Positions 15,001-25,430 of a stretch of 64,000 bases of DNA are shown here, in pieces. Positions within the stretch are counted from its first letter, which is position 1; each line of letters opens with the position of its first letter. Source of the stretch: Xylocopa sonorina (taxonomy: Eukaryota; Arthropoda; Insecta; Hymenoptera; Apidae). The stretch is taken from positions 558,001 through 622,000 of the forward strand of contig NW_027490237.1 in the NCBI RefSeq assembly GCF_050948175.1. Direction: 5' to 3'. The position numbers and the translations under genes are program-made. Below the pieces are notes generated by a model that did not search any database, was not told the origin of the DNA, and saw only the letters and a program-made list of their open reading frames with translations.

Positions 15001-16239
15001 CTCGTATTCACTCCAAAAGAATGTAAATGAGAATCATCCTTGCTAGGAAATAGCGTTTGCAGATGTCTACGTTTCGTAGCAACAGTGTTCTAATGCTTCT
15101 CAAAACGCGATAACGCATCTCATTCCTATGCTTCATGATAAGATATAATATTCATTCCGAAGTGTCTTGCATACCTCGAATTCCCTTCAAAAGAATGTAA
15201 ATGCGACACTTGCATGCTAGGAAATAGCGTTTGCAGATATCTGAGCATCGAGGCAATAGGGATCTAATGCTTCTTAAAACGCGATATCGCATCTCTCTAC
15301 TATGTTACATCATAAGATATAATTTTCATTGCGAAGTGTAATGTATACCTCGTATTCACTTCAAAAGAATGTAAATGCGACTATTCCTTGCTAGGAAATA
15401 GCGTGGTCAGATGTCTACGTATCGTAGCAATAGAGTTCTAATGCTACTTAAATCGCGATATCGCTTCTCATTTCTATGTTTCGTGATAAGATATAATATT
15501 CATTGCGAAGTGTCATGAATACCTCGTATTCACTTCCAAAGAATGTAACTGCGACTATTGCTTGCTAGGAAATAGCGTTTGCAGATGTCTCCGCATCGAG
15601 GCCATAGAGTTCTAATGCTGCTTGAAACGCGATATCGCATCTCTCTCCTATGTTTCATGATAAGATATAATATTCATTGCGAAGTGTCATGTATACCTCG
15701 TACTCACTTCAAAAGAATGTAAATGCGACACTTCCTTGCTAGGAAATAGCGTTTGTAGATGTCTACGTATCGTTGCAATAGGGTTCTAATGCTTCTAAAA
15801 ACGGGAAATCGCATCTCATTTCTATGATTCATGATAAGATATAACATTCATTGCGAAGTGTCATGTAGACATCGTATTCACTTCAAAAGAAAGTAAATGC
15901 GGCACAACCATGCTAGGAAATAGCGTTTGCATATGTCTACGTATCGTAGCAACAGAGTTCTAACGCTTCATAAAACTCGATATCGCAACTCATTTCTATG
16001 TTTCATGACAAGATATAAGATTCATTGCGAAGAGTCATGTATATCTCGTATTCACCACAAAAGAATGTAAATGCGACACTTCCTCTCTAGGAAATTACGT
16101 TTCCAGATGTCTACTTATCGAAGCAATAGAGTTCTAATGCTTCTTAAAATGCGATACGCATCTCATTTCTATGTTTCATGATAAGATATAATCTTCATTG
16201 CGAAGTGTCATGTATACCTCGTCTACAGTTCAAAAGATT
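1..16239 (+). repeat. Satellite array, ~174-bp monomer, subfamily A, '+' orientation
   Basis: Head-to-tail tandem monomers recur every 173-174 bp; for example the GCGAAGTGTC landmark lies at 44, 217, 390 and 564. I define '+' as the strand reading GCGAAGTGTCATGTATACC, then TTCACTTCAAAAGAATGTAA, TTGCTAGGAAATAGCG and GCGATATCGCATCTCATTT. Monomers differ by substitutions and small indels. Blocks of monomers recur, for example the stretch starting near 481 reappears near 4642, and the one near 117 reappears near 12624. The array is cut at both ends: it starts mid-monomer at the window edge and stops at the poly-G tract. Short ORFs across it are translated monomer, not genes. The period is nucleosome-like, which fits centromeric or pericentromeric DNA, but that role is inferred. 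Confidence 0.97.
5236..6060 (+). repeat. Variant satellite monomers (edge-type subfamily B)
   Basis: About five monomers here differ as a group from their neighbours. They read CTCGTCTACACTTCAAAAG rather than CTCGTATTCACTTC, ATGCCACAC rather than ATGCGACAC, and GGAAATGCGTTTCCAGATG rather than GGAAATAGCGTTTGCAGATG. The same type recurs just left of the unique island (about 16085-16239) and, inverted, just right of it (about 21180-21960). This looks like an older or edge subfamily. The boundaries are approximate. Confidence 0.7.
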
Positions 16240-16258
16240 GGGGGGGGGGGGGGGGGGG
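16240..16258 (+). repeat. Poly-G tract (19 G)
   Basis: An uninterrupted run of 19 G sits exactly at the point where the '+' satellite ends and unique sequence begins. It may be a real mononucleotide tract or an assembly or sequencing artefact at a junction. Confidence 0.9.
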
Positions 16259-16366
16259 AGGTTCTACCATCGTGTATTTCACGCTCCTCGCAAATACAGC
16301 TATCGCGATGGTCCGTGTCGCGCTTCTCGCATGGGTGGTGATCTGCGGGCTAGTCTAACCGAAGCA
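16259..16366. other. Unique spacer between two poly-G tracts
   Basis: This short GC-richer segment has no coding signal I trust. It contains nested inverted pieces (ACCATCG with CGATGGT, and GTATTT with AAATAC) able to form an imperfect stem-loop over about 16265-16313. Its origin is not recognised. Confidence 0.5.
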
Positions 16367-16380
16367 GGGGGGGGGGGGGG
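16367..16380 (+). repeat. Poly-G tract (14 G)
   Basis: A second uninterrupted G run lies about 110 bp after the first. Bases 16381-16467 that follow are unrecognised unique sequence. Confidence 0.9.
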
Positions 16381-16467
16381 TGAGCGAGCCTTGTGACTTC
16401 ACCACGTCACAGTACGTACAAATTTGCGATTAAGTAGCTATGTGTTCAAATTCAATTCCGAATAATG

Positions 16468-17492
16468 CACTAAAAAGCATCCCAGATAACAAACGGCTAG
16501 ATGGTAGCGACACCATGCCGGCACTATATTGCCACTTCCGAGGAGTGTCAGCTGATTCGTAGTCATCTGTGACCGGATTCGTTGACTAAAATGTCAGAAC
16601 GTGTTACCAGCACGTTTTAGACAAGCGAATCGCGCAGAACCTGCACCATGGTGACACGCGTATCATCGCTCCATTCATGAATCTCCTCAGCAATGACGCA
16701 GGATCACATTTGGCAATGGGGAACCTGTGCTTTCATACAAATTAGAACCGTTAGATGTCAGTAGATGTTCAGCATATGAGTATTGATAGACATTTTGATG
16801 GTCGTTTTCCTATATTTATAGTTATTGAGCGAGTCGTATGTATTTCATTCAATCCATCATAGACTAAAAATATTATTTATAAAAAAAATATTACTTATAA
16901 AATAAAAATTCATGCTGTTGCGTCCCTAACTTCGCCTTGTGTAGTTTTTGAAATAACATGCTGTCATTGTATTTAATGTAACCCCCAATTGCATGAATTT
17001 GTATCAATAAATTGAAGAAAATATATATAAAATAAGTGTATATATTTTTATGACAAAGTAATTATCGACTTTATGGAAAAAATCGCCCTATCGAGCTAGT
17101 TTATAGAAAATAATAAAATCGAGTTCTTATATCTTTGTTTTGTGCCGGTGTATCTATATTGGAATCAAAATAAATAAATTGCACAGTTTAGTCATTTTTC
17201 ATGTTTGCTTATTATTTTTATGGAAACAGCTTCCCCATTAGTAAATGTCAGCCTACGCCACAACCACGCGTGTAGCTATGGTGAGCTGATAGTGTCATTG
17301 TCACGGCCGTGTAGCCCGTGTGCTATATCTCGGTGCTTTAATAGTGCCGTGATACGAATGCCGCCCCAGTACTAACAGTATGCCATTTCGAAAGCTGAGT
17401 AGGAGCACTTTGTTAGCACAGTTCTGTCACGGAATTCGTTCCATCCGTTGTCATTGGCGTGCCAATCGCTGGCTGTTTGGGATATTGTAGTG
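16468..17492. mobile_element. Candidate non-autonomous DNA transposon with CACTA-type inverted ends
   Basis: The left end reads CACTAAAAAGCATCCCA. The reverse complement of the right end reads CACTACAATATCCCAAAC. A second matching zone lies further in: CACCATGGTGACACGCGT on the left against CACCATAGCTACACGCGT on the right, followed by matching ATTT..AATGGGGAA.CTG stretches near 16710-16735 and 17215-17240. This suggests terminal inverted regions of about 270 bp that have diverged in the middle. The ~470-bp interior is AT-rich with no coding capacity. Flanking four-mers are AATG and CATG, a one-mismatch candidate target duplication. CACTA ends are known from the CMC superfamily (EnSpm, Chapaev); assignment here is tentative. 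Confidence 0.45.
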
Positions 17493-18177
17493 CATGAGGC
17501 AGACTCGTTCCTTATCATCGCCAAGGAGATGGATTTTCACTCCTCCCTTTTTGAATTTTTTAAATTATTGTTTGGAATTTTTGCCGTTTCTGTATCTCTA
17601 TGACCGCATTGTGGATTCAACTTATGTACGATCTTTTTGGTCTTCATCTTTTGTTACAGGTAAAATTATATATGTGATGCACGTTTGTTATGTAATGCTC
17701 CGATTTGTAAGCCTCAGATACTTTTATTCTTTGGTAAAGCAACTTATTCGATTAATATATATTTATTAGACATAGATATAAACAATTAGAAAAATGTTAT
17801 TAAAACGCTATTAAATATGTTGTTGCAATTATATATTTAAGGTCTGAAGATGTAGATGCAATTAATGTCCGATATTTTACGTGATCCAATCGACGTATCA
17901 AGTGAGGCTATGAAATATAAAAATCTTTTACTATTCTTCGACCCCTTTACATGTTACATGAATGATAAGTTCTGCAAGACAAGAAGCCTGAATTAGTGAG
18001 ATATCTAGGAACATAAGTAATTTGTAAGTAACACATCTTTTCTCTTTGAAATATTTGCCTTTGCATAGAATAGAACGTATAGATATAATTGCCTGTTTTG
18101 TATCCATTTCGGTCCAATTCTATTATAGCCTTTGAGCAGAAGTAATATTGATGATACTTGATTTTTGCAATAGTTCT
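17493..18177. other. AT-rich unique DNA, no gene recognised
   Basis: A plus-strand open frame of 91 codons (17494-17769) starts immediately at the transposon edge. It is rich in hydrophobic and aromatic residues, as AT-rich non-coding DNA tends to be, and I do not accept it as a gene. The remainder is AT-rich with frequent stops in all frames. It would be the 3' flank of the minus-strand gene fragment at 18178-18692. Confidence 0.5.
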
Positions 18178-18692
18178 TTAATTAACAGATTTTATTAACC
18201 TAGAATCATCATTTGACGGATGTATCAATCTACTTTGTAGCTCCATCAGTTTCTTTTTCTGCTCGCTACTTTCCATTTTCAGTTCCGTATACTTATCCTT
18301 TATCACCATCATATATGTTGCGTAAAATTACAATAACCTTTTGTCCTCAAATTTTGCGGATATTTCAAATAAATTTCCTTTGATTAAATAAACGGAAATT
18401 AAAAAACAGTGGCACGTACCATTTCTTGGAAACGTTGTATCGTAATTTGCATCTGACTGTTTTGAAAGGCACGCACTTTACTTAACGTTTGCAATGATTC
18501 GGTTGGCGAAGTAAAGTAATATTCTACTTTCGAAATTATTGGCTCTTGTAATTCTAAGGCAAATATCTGTCGACATCGTGAACATTGTTTTTTGGCAAAA
18601 TTCCAGAAAAACAAATATACTATAAGTAAAATAATAAACATCATAATATTAAATTTAACTCTGTTCATCGTTGCCTTGTTGGACACATCCAT
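18178..18692 (-). CDS. Two-exon gene fragment resembling RNF212/ZIP3-family meiotic RING/coiled-coil protein
   Basis: Exon 1 is open from an ATG at 18692 down to 18420, where the minus strand reads ATG followed by donor GTACGT. An acceptor AAG at 18300-18298 leads to exon 2 (18297-18178, 39 codons plus TAA); the 122-bp intron joins in phase 0, giving 130 residues. The N-terminal stretch before about residue 25 is probably intron: TTTATTATTTTACTTATAG ending at 18620 is a better acceptor, so the true exon may begin at 18619 and need upstream exons. The protein has a CSRC pair, then YYFTSPTES, then VRAFQNSQ, then a charged helix starting DKYTELK. That order (last RING Cys pair, K-x-E-x-x-F-x-S-P-x-E, FQxxQ, coiled coil) is what I recall from RNF212/RNF212B/ZIP3 SUMO or ubiquitin ligases, which stabilise crossover sites. 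Where the preceding RING Cys pair should be, I read Phe-Trp-Asn-Phe, so the RING may be decayed. No complete RING is visible upstream. It could be a truncated copy, a pseudogene or the 3' end of a real gene. Confidence 0.45.
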
Positions 18693-18700
18693 AACTATAT

Positions 18701-18850
18701 ACAGGGTGGGGCAGTAGTAATTAGCACCTCAGATATCCACGAAACTATAAGTTTCATAGAAGTTTTTGCTAATATAAAATTGCATAGTACAAAGGGGCCA
18801 TCCGTTGATGAAAATAGTTTTTTAAAATGAATTGGTATGTCCATTCTTCC
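18701..18850. mobile_element. Possible transposon-end fragment (ACAGGGTGGGG motif)
   Basis: The sequence starts ACAGGGTGGGGCAGTAG and is followed by a short perfect hairpin GAAACT-ATA-AGTTTC (about 18740-18755). ACAGGGTG-type starts are frequent at the ends of arthropod DNA transposons, to my knowledge. I found no matching inverted end nearby, so it would be a fragment or an unrelated repeat. It lies directly upstream of the RNF212-like exon and may separate it from its RING exon. The right limit is arbitrary. Confidence 0.3.
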
Positions 18851-19479
18851 GTACTACGATAGAGCATTTTAAAGCAAGTTTAACGATCTGTAACATGAAG
18901 GCATTGAAGGTTACAAAAAGTAAAGAAAGGCGATAATACTCACGGTTTTGATAGTAAATGAAACATACGTATTGTAAACAGTGGTGGAAGGAGTAATACT
19001 TACCGTTTACTTCACTGTGAATAAATACTTTTCGAAGGGCATTTCAATAGTTTGCAGCATAAGTTAAACATGATAAGATTAGTATTGAAAAATCGGTTCG
19101 AATACGTTTGGTTAGGCTGTTCTTTGTGCCGTTCATTTAATAAGTACTGAGCTGCGGATTCCTGAGGACAGCTCACAAAATTGTTGACCTATGGAAGATT
19201 ATCATTGCGAATTTGAATCAAAAGGTAATTAAATTCCATTAGATTGTAAACAGATCTCAATGTTTCATTTTAGATAGTAAGATTAAATACTCTTTACAAA
19301 ACTACAAGAATGGATACATACCTTTCTGTTATTATTATTTCATATAGAATTATAATTGCAATTATATAGTTCATTACGATAAAAAATATTTCTCAGAAAA
19401 TTCTAAATATTAAATAAAAGAATCAAGTTAAACATTTTTAATAATTACGAATATGAAAAATACTTGAACATTCCAATAG
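18851..19479. other. AT-rich unique DNA with isolated splice-like signals
   Basis: No convincing gene. Splice-like signals occur on both strands: minus-strand donors GTGAGT (near 18938) and GTAAGT (near 19003), and a plus-strand mini-exon, ATG at 19191 with 11 codons (MEDYHCEFESK), ending at donor GTAATT (19225). An acceptor-like TTTCATTTTAG at 19273 follows it in a compatible phase, but I could not connect it to the exons at 19480-19779. Confidence 0.4.
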
Positions 19480-19779
19480 AAAGATGTCTAAACAGGAGCT
19501 AGAAAAGTCAAACATTCGATTTCAATTCCAGAATTCATCTATAAGAGGTAAAATGTTTCGAAAGCTTTAATTACAGTCTTTAATGCAAGCAGTTGGGCAG
19601 AATTTCAATTTTTAAGAAAATTGATGAAAGTCAACCATTTTGAAGTGGTCAGAATCTTTGTCGTTTGAGCAATAAGTGAATAAGAAATAACTGCATAAAT
19701 TCCAGGCTTAAAAACTTATGGATTAAATCCTATGCAGGACTCGTTTATGAGCGAGTTACTAAATAATAATCCACACTAA
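19480..19779 (+). CDS. Candidate small two-exon gene, function unknown
   Basis: An acceptor-like TTCCAATAG ends at 19479. The following exon (19480-19547) contains ATG at 19484 and ends at a donor, AGAG followed by GTAAAATG. An acceptor TTCCAG ends at 19705. Joining 19547 to 19706 keeps the frame (phase 1) and leads to a stop at 19777-19779. From the ATG this gives 45 residues, with the second exon encoding GLKTYGLNPMQDSFMSELL and a few more residues. The composition looks protein-like rather than AT-noise. The piece may be the 3' end of a longer gene whose first exon could be at 19191-19224, but the phases do not join without a missing exon. No family recognised. Confidence 0.3.
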
Positions 19780-19904
19780 GTAATCATTTTAAAACTTAAA
19801 CGATTACATCTCGCGAACTTTCAAAGATATCAGAAGCGTGAAAAGTATGTGGTTTATCAAAATCTCTTCTAAAAGAACGGACGAAGCCAATAGAAATCTT
19901 TGTT

Positions 19905-19970
19905 GAAGTAAGCAAGTTATAAAGTTCTAAGCAACGCGATGGCCCTTATCTGCCTATGTTTCATAGCAAG
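19905..19970 (+). repeat. Decayed satellite monomer relic
   Basis: GTTCTAAGCAACGCGAT followed by CTGCCTATGTTTCAT matches the satellite order GTTCTAATGC..AACGCGAT..CATTTCTATGTTTCAT with gaps. It is a degenerate '+' monomer fragment inside the unique island. The surrounding 19780-20160 shows further weak GTTCTAA and TCTATG echoes but nothing else. Confidence 0.5.
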
Positions 19971-20164
19971 TAAGTTCTGAATTTCTATGAAATCCGATGG
20001 AATTTCTCACTACTAACGTTTCAAAGTAAGTTCTCGAATTCTCAGTTCTACGTTTAAAACTATGTGTGTTCAATATATCTATGTAAAGTGATGGTTCCTA
20101 TTAGTTGTGACGGAAACCTATATATAGTAAGTCAGGAAGCTAGAAGGGGTTAATTATCTAAATG

Positions 20165-20842
20165 CTTTAAGGTGTAAAACGTACTTTAATCTAAAGCGAT
20201 CTATCGTTCCACGGTATCCGCTCACGTACAACTTTTCTTGGGCGCCAGCTGCTCAGAAAGTAGCAAAGGGATAGACTACACGACCCCGGGAACCCTGGGG
20301 CGGAACAACCCTTGAAACTTCGAAATCCTCCTCCTCTCGACTACGCCTAGCCAAGTACACACACTCAGGTCGCGAGATACTGAAGTCACGGCATGTTTAT
20401 TTATGGTCTCGACGTGGGTTTAACTAAGAAGGGCTACGGGAAACTACGCAACACGCCGCAAATTACCGGGTATCATAACTCGCTTCACGATATAAGATAC
20501 AATATACAATATGCGACACAAGAAATGGGACGCTTAAGCGAATAAGGTCTCACGATCTCTTCTTCAGGTTCCTTGAATTCGCTGGTGGTCCTCGGGTCTC
20601 CTGCATCCTCCTCAGGGCTCCTTGGTGGAGTGGGCTGTAGGCTTCGGTATTGTTCGAGTCCATCGATAAGTGGATTTCGGCGATTTACTCTTCTCGCCCT
20701 CTTGGGTGTCCCCTGAGGGGAACCTCCTGATCATTAAAATTGCGTAGCGCCTCGCGCGCCGCGCTCCCATGGCCCACCTGCAGGGCCGCTGGACTTTTGA
20801 CTCCTCTTTAGGGGGTTAAGGATGGTTGAGGACCTTCTCACA
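20165..20842 (-). mobile_element. LTR plus start of internal region of an LTR retrotransposon (remnant)
   Basis: On the minus strand an LTR begins TGTGAGAAGG (20842) and ends ..GAGCA (20250), 593 bp with TG..CA ends. Two bases later comes TGGCGCCCAA (20247-20238), a primer-binding site of the kind complementary to a tRNA 3' end (tRNA-Lys type, from memory). The LTR carries AATAAA on the minus strand (20401-20396), about 150 bp before its end, as expected for an R/U5 boundary. Only about 75 bp of leader survives to the left before ordinary sequence resumes. No gag or pol remains. It differs from the Gypsy LTR at 52980, so it is a second family. The LTR start is the least certain boundary. Confidence 0.55.
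20238..20247 (-). other. Primer-binding site of LTR remnant
   Basis: The minus strand reads TGGCGCCCAA two bases after the LTR terminal CA. The leading TGG pairs with the CCA end of a tRNA primer. Confidence 0.55.
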
Positions 20843-21060
20843 TCCCAGAGCATTATAAAGCACAAAAGCAGATAAGCATAATGCGATGCATAGAGCTTTA
20901 CAACCTTCTAACTTACTTTGAACTGTTTATATGGAATGCAATATTGAGGTGCATGAAGCATGACAAATTAAATGCTTCGGCACCTGGACATCTAGAAACG
21001 CTATCCCCGGGCAGGAAAGTATAGGCTTCACACTCAATTCATATGCAGAAGCAGATAAAC
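20843..21060 (-). repeat. Highly diverged satellite at the array edge
   Basis: Fragments such as AATGCTTCGGCACCTGGACATCTAGAAACGCTA (seen in pieces across 20967-20999) align with the '-' satellite order ..ATTGCTTCGATACGTAGACATCTGGAAACGCTATTTCC.. but with many changes. This is decayed edge monomer material between the LTR remnant and the recognisable array. Confidence 0.55.
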
Positions 21061-22094
21061 ATAACGCGATGCTATGAATATTACATCTTATCATGAAATA
21101 TAGAAGTAAAATGCGCAGCCGCGTTTTACGAAGCATTAGAACTCAATTGCTTCTACATGTAGACATCTGGAAACGATATTTCCTAGCAAGGACATGTGAT
21201 ATTTACATTCTTTTGAAGTGTAGATTAGGTATACATAACACTTCGCTATAAATAGTATATCATATCATGAAACATAGAAATGAGGTGCGTTATCGCGTTT
21301 TAAGAAGCAATAGATCTCTATTGCTTCGATTCGTAGATATTTGGAAAACCATTTCCTAGCTAGGATGTGTGACATTTACATTCTTTTGACGTGTAGACGA
21401 GGTATACATAACACTTTGCAATGAATATTACACCTTATCACGAAACATTGAAATGAGATTCGATATCGCGTTTTAAGAAGCATTAGATCCGAATTGCTTC
21501 CATACGTAGACTTCTGGAAACGCTATTTTCTAGCAGGGAAGTGTGACATTTACTTTCTTTTGAAGTGTAGACGAGGTATACATAACACTTCGCAATGAAT
21601 ATTATATCTTATCATGAAACATAGAAATGAGATGCGATATCGCGTTTTAAGAAGCATAAGAACTCTATTGCTTCGATACGTAGACATCTGGAAACGCATT
21701 TCCTAGCAAGGAAGTGTAACATTTACTTTCTCTTGAAGTGTAGACGAGGTATACATAACACTTCGCAATGAATATTATATCTTATCATGAAACATAGAAA
21801 TGAGATGCGATATCGCGTTTTAAGAAGCATAAGAACTCTATTGCTTCGATACGTAGACATCTGGAAACGCATTTCCTAGCAAGGAAGTGTGGTATTTACA
21901 TTCTTTTGAAGTGCAGACGTGGTATACATTACACTTTGCCATGACTATTATATCTTATCATGAAACATAGAATTGAGATGCGATATCGCGATTTAAGTAG
22001 CATTAGAAATCTATTGCTACGATAAGTAGACATCTGAATACGCTATTTCCTAGCAAGGAAGTGTCCGCATTTACAATCGTTTGGAGTGAATACG

Positions 22095-25000
22095 AGGTAT
22101 ACATGACACTTCGCAATGAATATTATATCTTATCATGAAGCATAGAAATGTGAGGCGATAACGCGTTTTGAGAAGCACTACAACTCTATTGCTCTGATAC
22201 GTAGGCATCTGCAAACTCTATTTCCTAGCAAGGAATAGTCGCATTTACATTCTTTTGAAGTGAATATGGGGCATACATGACACGTCGCAATGAATATTAT
22301 ATCTTATCACGAAACATATAAATGAGATGCGACATCGCGATTTAAGTAGCATTAGACCTCTACTGCTACGATACGTAGACATCTGCAAACGCTATTTCCT
22401 AGCAAGGAATAGTCGCATTTACATTCGTTTGGAGTGAATACGAGGTATACATGACACTTCGCAATGAATATTATATCTTATCATGAAGCATAGAAATGAG
22501 ATGCGATATCGCGTTTTGAGGAGCACTACAACTCTATTGCTCCGATACGTAGGCATCTGCAAACGCTATTTCCTAGCAAGGAATAGTCGCATTTACACTC
22601 TTCTGAAGTGAATACGAGGAGTACATGACACATCGCAATGAATATTATATCTTATCACGAAACATAGGAATGAGATGCGATATCGCGATTTAAGTTGCAT
22701 TAGAATTCTATTGCTACGATACCTAGACATCTGAATAAGCAACTTCCTAGGAAGGAAGTGTCGCATTTACATTCGTTTGGAGAGAATACGAGGTATACAT
22801 GACACTTCGCAATGAATATTATATCTTATCACGAATCATAGAAATGAAATGCGACATCTCGTTTTAAGAAGCATTAGGACTCTTTTGCTATCGATACGTA
22901 GACATCTGCAAAGGCTATCTCCTATGATGGAAACGTCGCATTTACATTCTTTTGAAGGGAATACGAGGTATACATGACACTTCGCAATGAGTGTTATATC
23001 TTATCACGAAACATATAAATGAGATGCGATATCGCGATTTAAGTAGCATTAGAATTCTATTGCTACGATATGTAGGCACCTGCAAACGCTATTTCCTAGA
23101 AAGCAATAGACGCATTTACATTTTTTTGAAGTGAATACGAGGTATACATGACACTTCGCAATGAATATTATATCTTATCATGAAATATAGAAATGAGATG
23201 CGATATCGCGATTTAAGTAGCATTAGGACCCTTTTGCTACGATAAGTAGACATATGCAAACGATATTCCCAAGGAAGGAAACGTCGCATTTACATTCTTA
23301 TGAAGTGAATACGAGGTGTACATGACACTTCGCAATGAGTATTATATCTTATCACGAAATATAGAAAAGAGATGCGATATCGCGATTTAAGTAGCATTAG
23401 AAACCTATTGCTACGATACGTAGACATCTGAATACGCTATTTCCTAGCACGGAAACGTCGCACTTACATTCGTTTGGAGTGAATACGAGGTATACATGAC
23501 ACTTCGCAATGGATATTATATCTTATCACGAAACATAGAAATGAAATGCGACATTTCGTTTTAAGAAGCATTAGGACACTTTTGCTACGATACGTAGACA
23601 TCTGCGAAGGCTATTTCTTAGGATGGAAACGTCGCATTTACATTCTTTTGAAGGGAATACGAGGTATACATGACACTTCGCAATGAGTGTTATATCTTAT
23701 CACGAAACATATAAACGAGATGCGATATCGCGATTTAAGTAGCATTAGAATTCTATTGCTACGATATGTAGGCATCTGCAAACGCTATTTCCTAGCAAGG
23801 AGTAGTCGCATTTACATTCTTTTGAAGTGAATACGAGGTATACATGACACTTCGCAATGAATATTGTATCTTATCACGAAATATAGAAGAGAGATGCGAT
23901 ATCGCGATTTAAGTAGCATTAGAACTCTATTGCTACGATACGTTGACATCTGCGAACGCTATTTCCTAGCAAGGAATAGTTGCATTTTCATTCTTTTGAA
24001 GTGAATACGAGGTATACATGACACTTCACAATGAATATTATATCTTATCATGAAACATAGAAGAGGGATGCGATGTCGCGTATTCAGAAGCATTAGAACT
24101 CTATGGCCTCGATGCGGAGACATCTGCAAACGCTATTTCCTAGCATGGAGGTGTCGCACTTACGTTCTTTTGAAGTGAATACGAGATATACATGACACTT
24201 CGCAATGAATATTATATCCTATCATGAAACATAGGAGTGAGATGCGATATCGCGTTTTAAGATGCATTAGATCTCTATTGCCTCGACGCGTAGACATCTG
24301 CAGACGTTATTTCCTAGGATGGAAGAGTCGCATTTACATTCTTTTGAAGTGAATACGAGGTGTACATGACACTTCGCAATGAATATTACATCTTATCACG
24401 AAACATAGAAATGAGATGCGATATCACGACTTAAGCAGCATTAGATCTCTATTGCTACGATACGTAGACATCTGCAGACGCTATTTCCTGGCATGGAAGC
24501 GTCGCATTTACATTCTTTTGTAGTGAATGCGAGGTGTACATGACACTTCGCAATGAATATTATCTCTTATCACGAAATATAGAAATGAGATGCGATATCG
24601 CGATTTAAGTAGTATTAGAACTCTATTGCTACGATACGTAGGCATCTGCAAACGCTATTTCCTAGCAAGGAAGATTCGCATTTACAATCTTTTGAAGTGA
24701 ATACGAGGTATACAGAACACTTCGCACTGAACATTATATCCTATCATGTGACATAGACGTGAGATGCGATATCGCGCTTTAAGAAGCACTGGAACCATAT
24801 TGCCTCGATGCGAAGATATCTGCAAACGCTATTTCCTAGCATGGAAGTGTCGCATTTACATTCTTTTGAAGAGAATTCGAGGTATACATGACACTTCGGT
24901 ATGAATATTCTAACTTATCACGAATCATAGTAATGAGATGCGATATCGCGATCTAAGAAGCATTAGAACTCTATTGCTACGATACGTAGGCATCTGCAAA

Positions 25001-25430
25001 CGCTATTTACTAGCAAGGAGTTGTCGCATTTACATTCTTTTGAAGTGAGTACGAGGTATACATGACACTTCGCAATGAATATTATATCTAATCACGAAAC
25101 ACAGATATGAGATGCGATATCGCGATTTAAGTAGCATTAGAACTCTATTGCTACGATACGTAGACATCTGCAAACGCTATTTGCTAGCATGCAATAGTCG
25201 CATTTACATTCTTTTGAAGTGAATACGAGGGATGCTAGACACTTCGCAATGAATATTATATCTTATCAGGAAACATAGAGGAGAGATGCGATATCGCGTC
25301 TTAAGAAGCATTAGAACTCCATTGCTACGATACGTAGGCATCTGCAAACGCTTTTTCCTAGCAAGGAAGATTCGCAATTACATTCTTTTGAAGTGAATAC
25401 GAGGTATACATGACACTTCGCAATGAATAT
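22095..25430 (-). repeat. Higher-order repeat, copy 1 (19 monomers)
   Basis: This ~3.3-kb block recurs in direct tandem at an offset of 3,307 bp (19 x 174 bp plus 1). Landmark CATAGAAATGTGAGGCGATA occurs at 22141 and again at 25448. I saw only isolated substitutions between copies, for example CGAGATATAC near 24183 against CCAGATATAC in copy 2, GATTTAAG against GTTTTAAG near 23210, and CGAGGTATAC against CGAGGCATAC near 23835. Edges are approximate. Confidence 0.9.

Noticed and set aside
1..16239. CRISPR-like regular spacing of repeats
   Set aside because: The repeats are contiguous 174-bp monomers without unique spacers, in a eukaryotic context.
17494..17769. 91-codon plus-strand ORF
   Set aside because: AT-rich, low-complexity aromatic/hydrophobic translation with no family resemblance; it starts at a transposon edge.
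18620..18692. N-terminal membrane segment of the minus-strand ORF at 18692
   Set aside because: The hydrophobic stretch is encoded by the pyrimidine-rich tract of a good splice acceptor, so it is more likely intron than a transmembrane helix.
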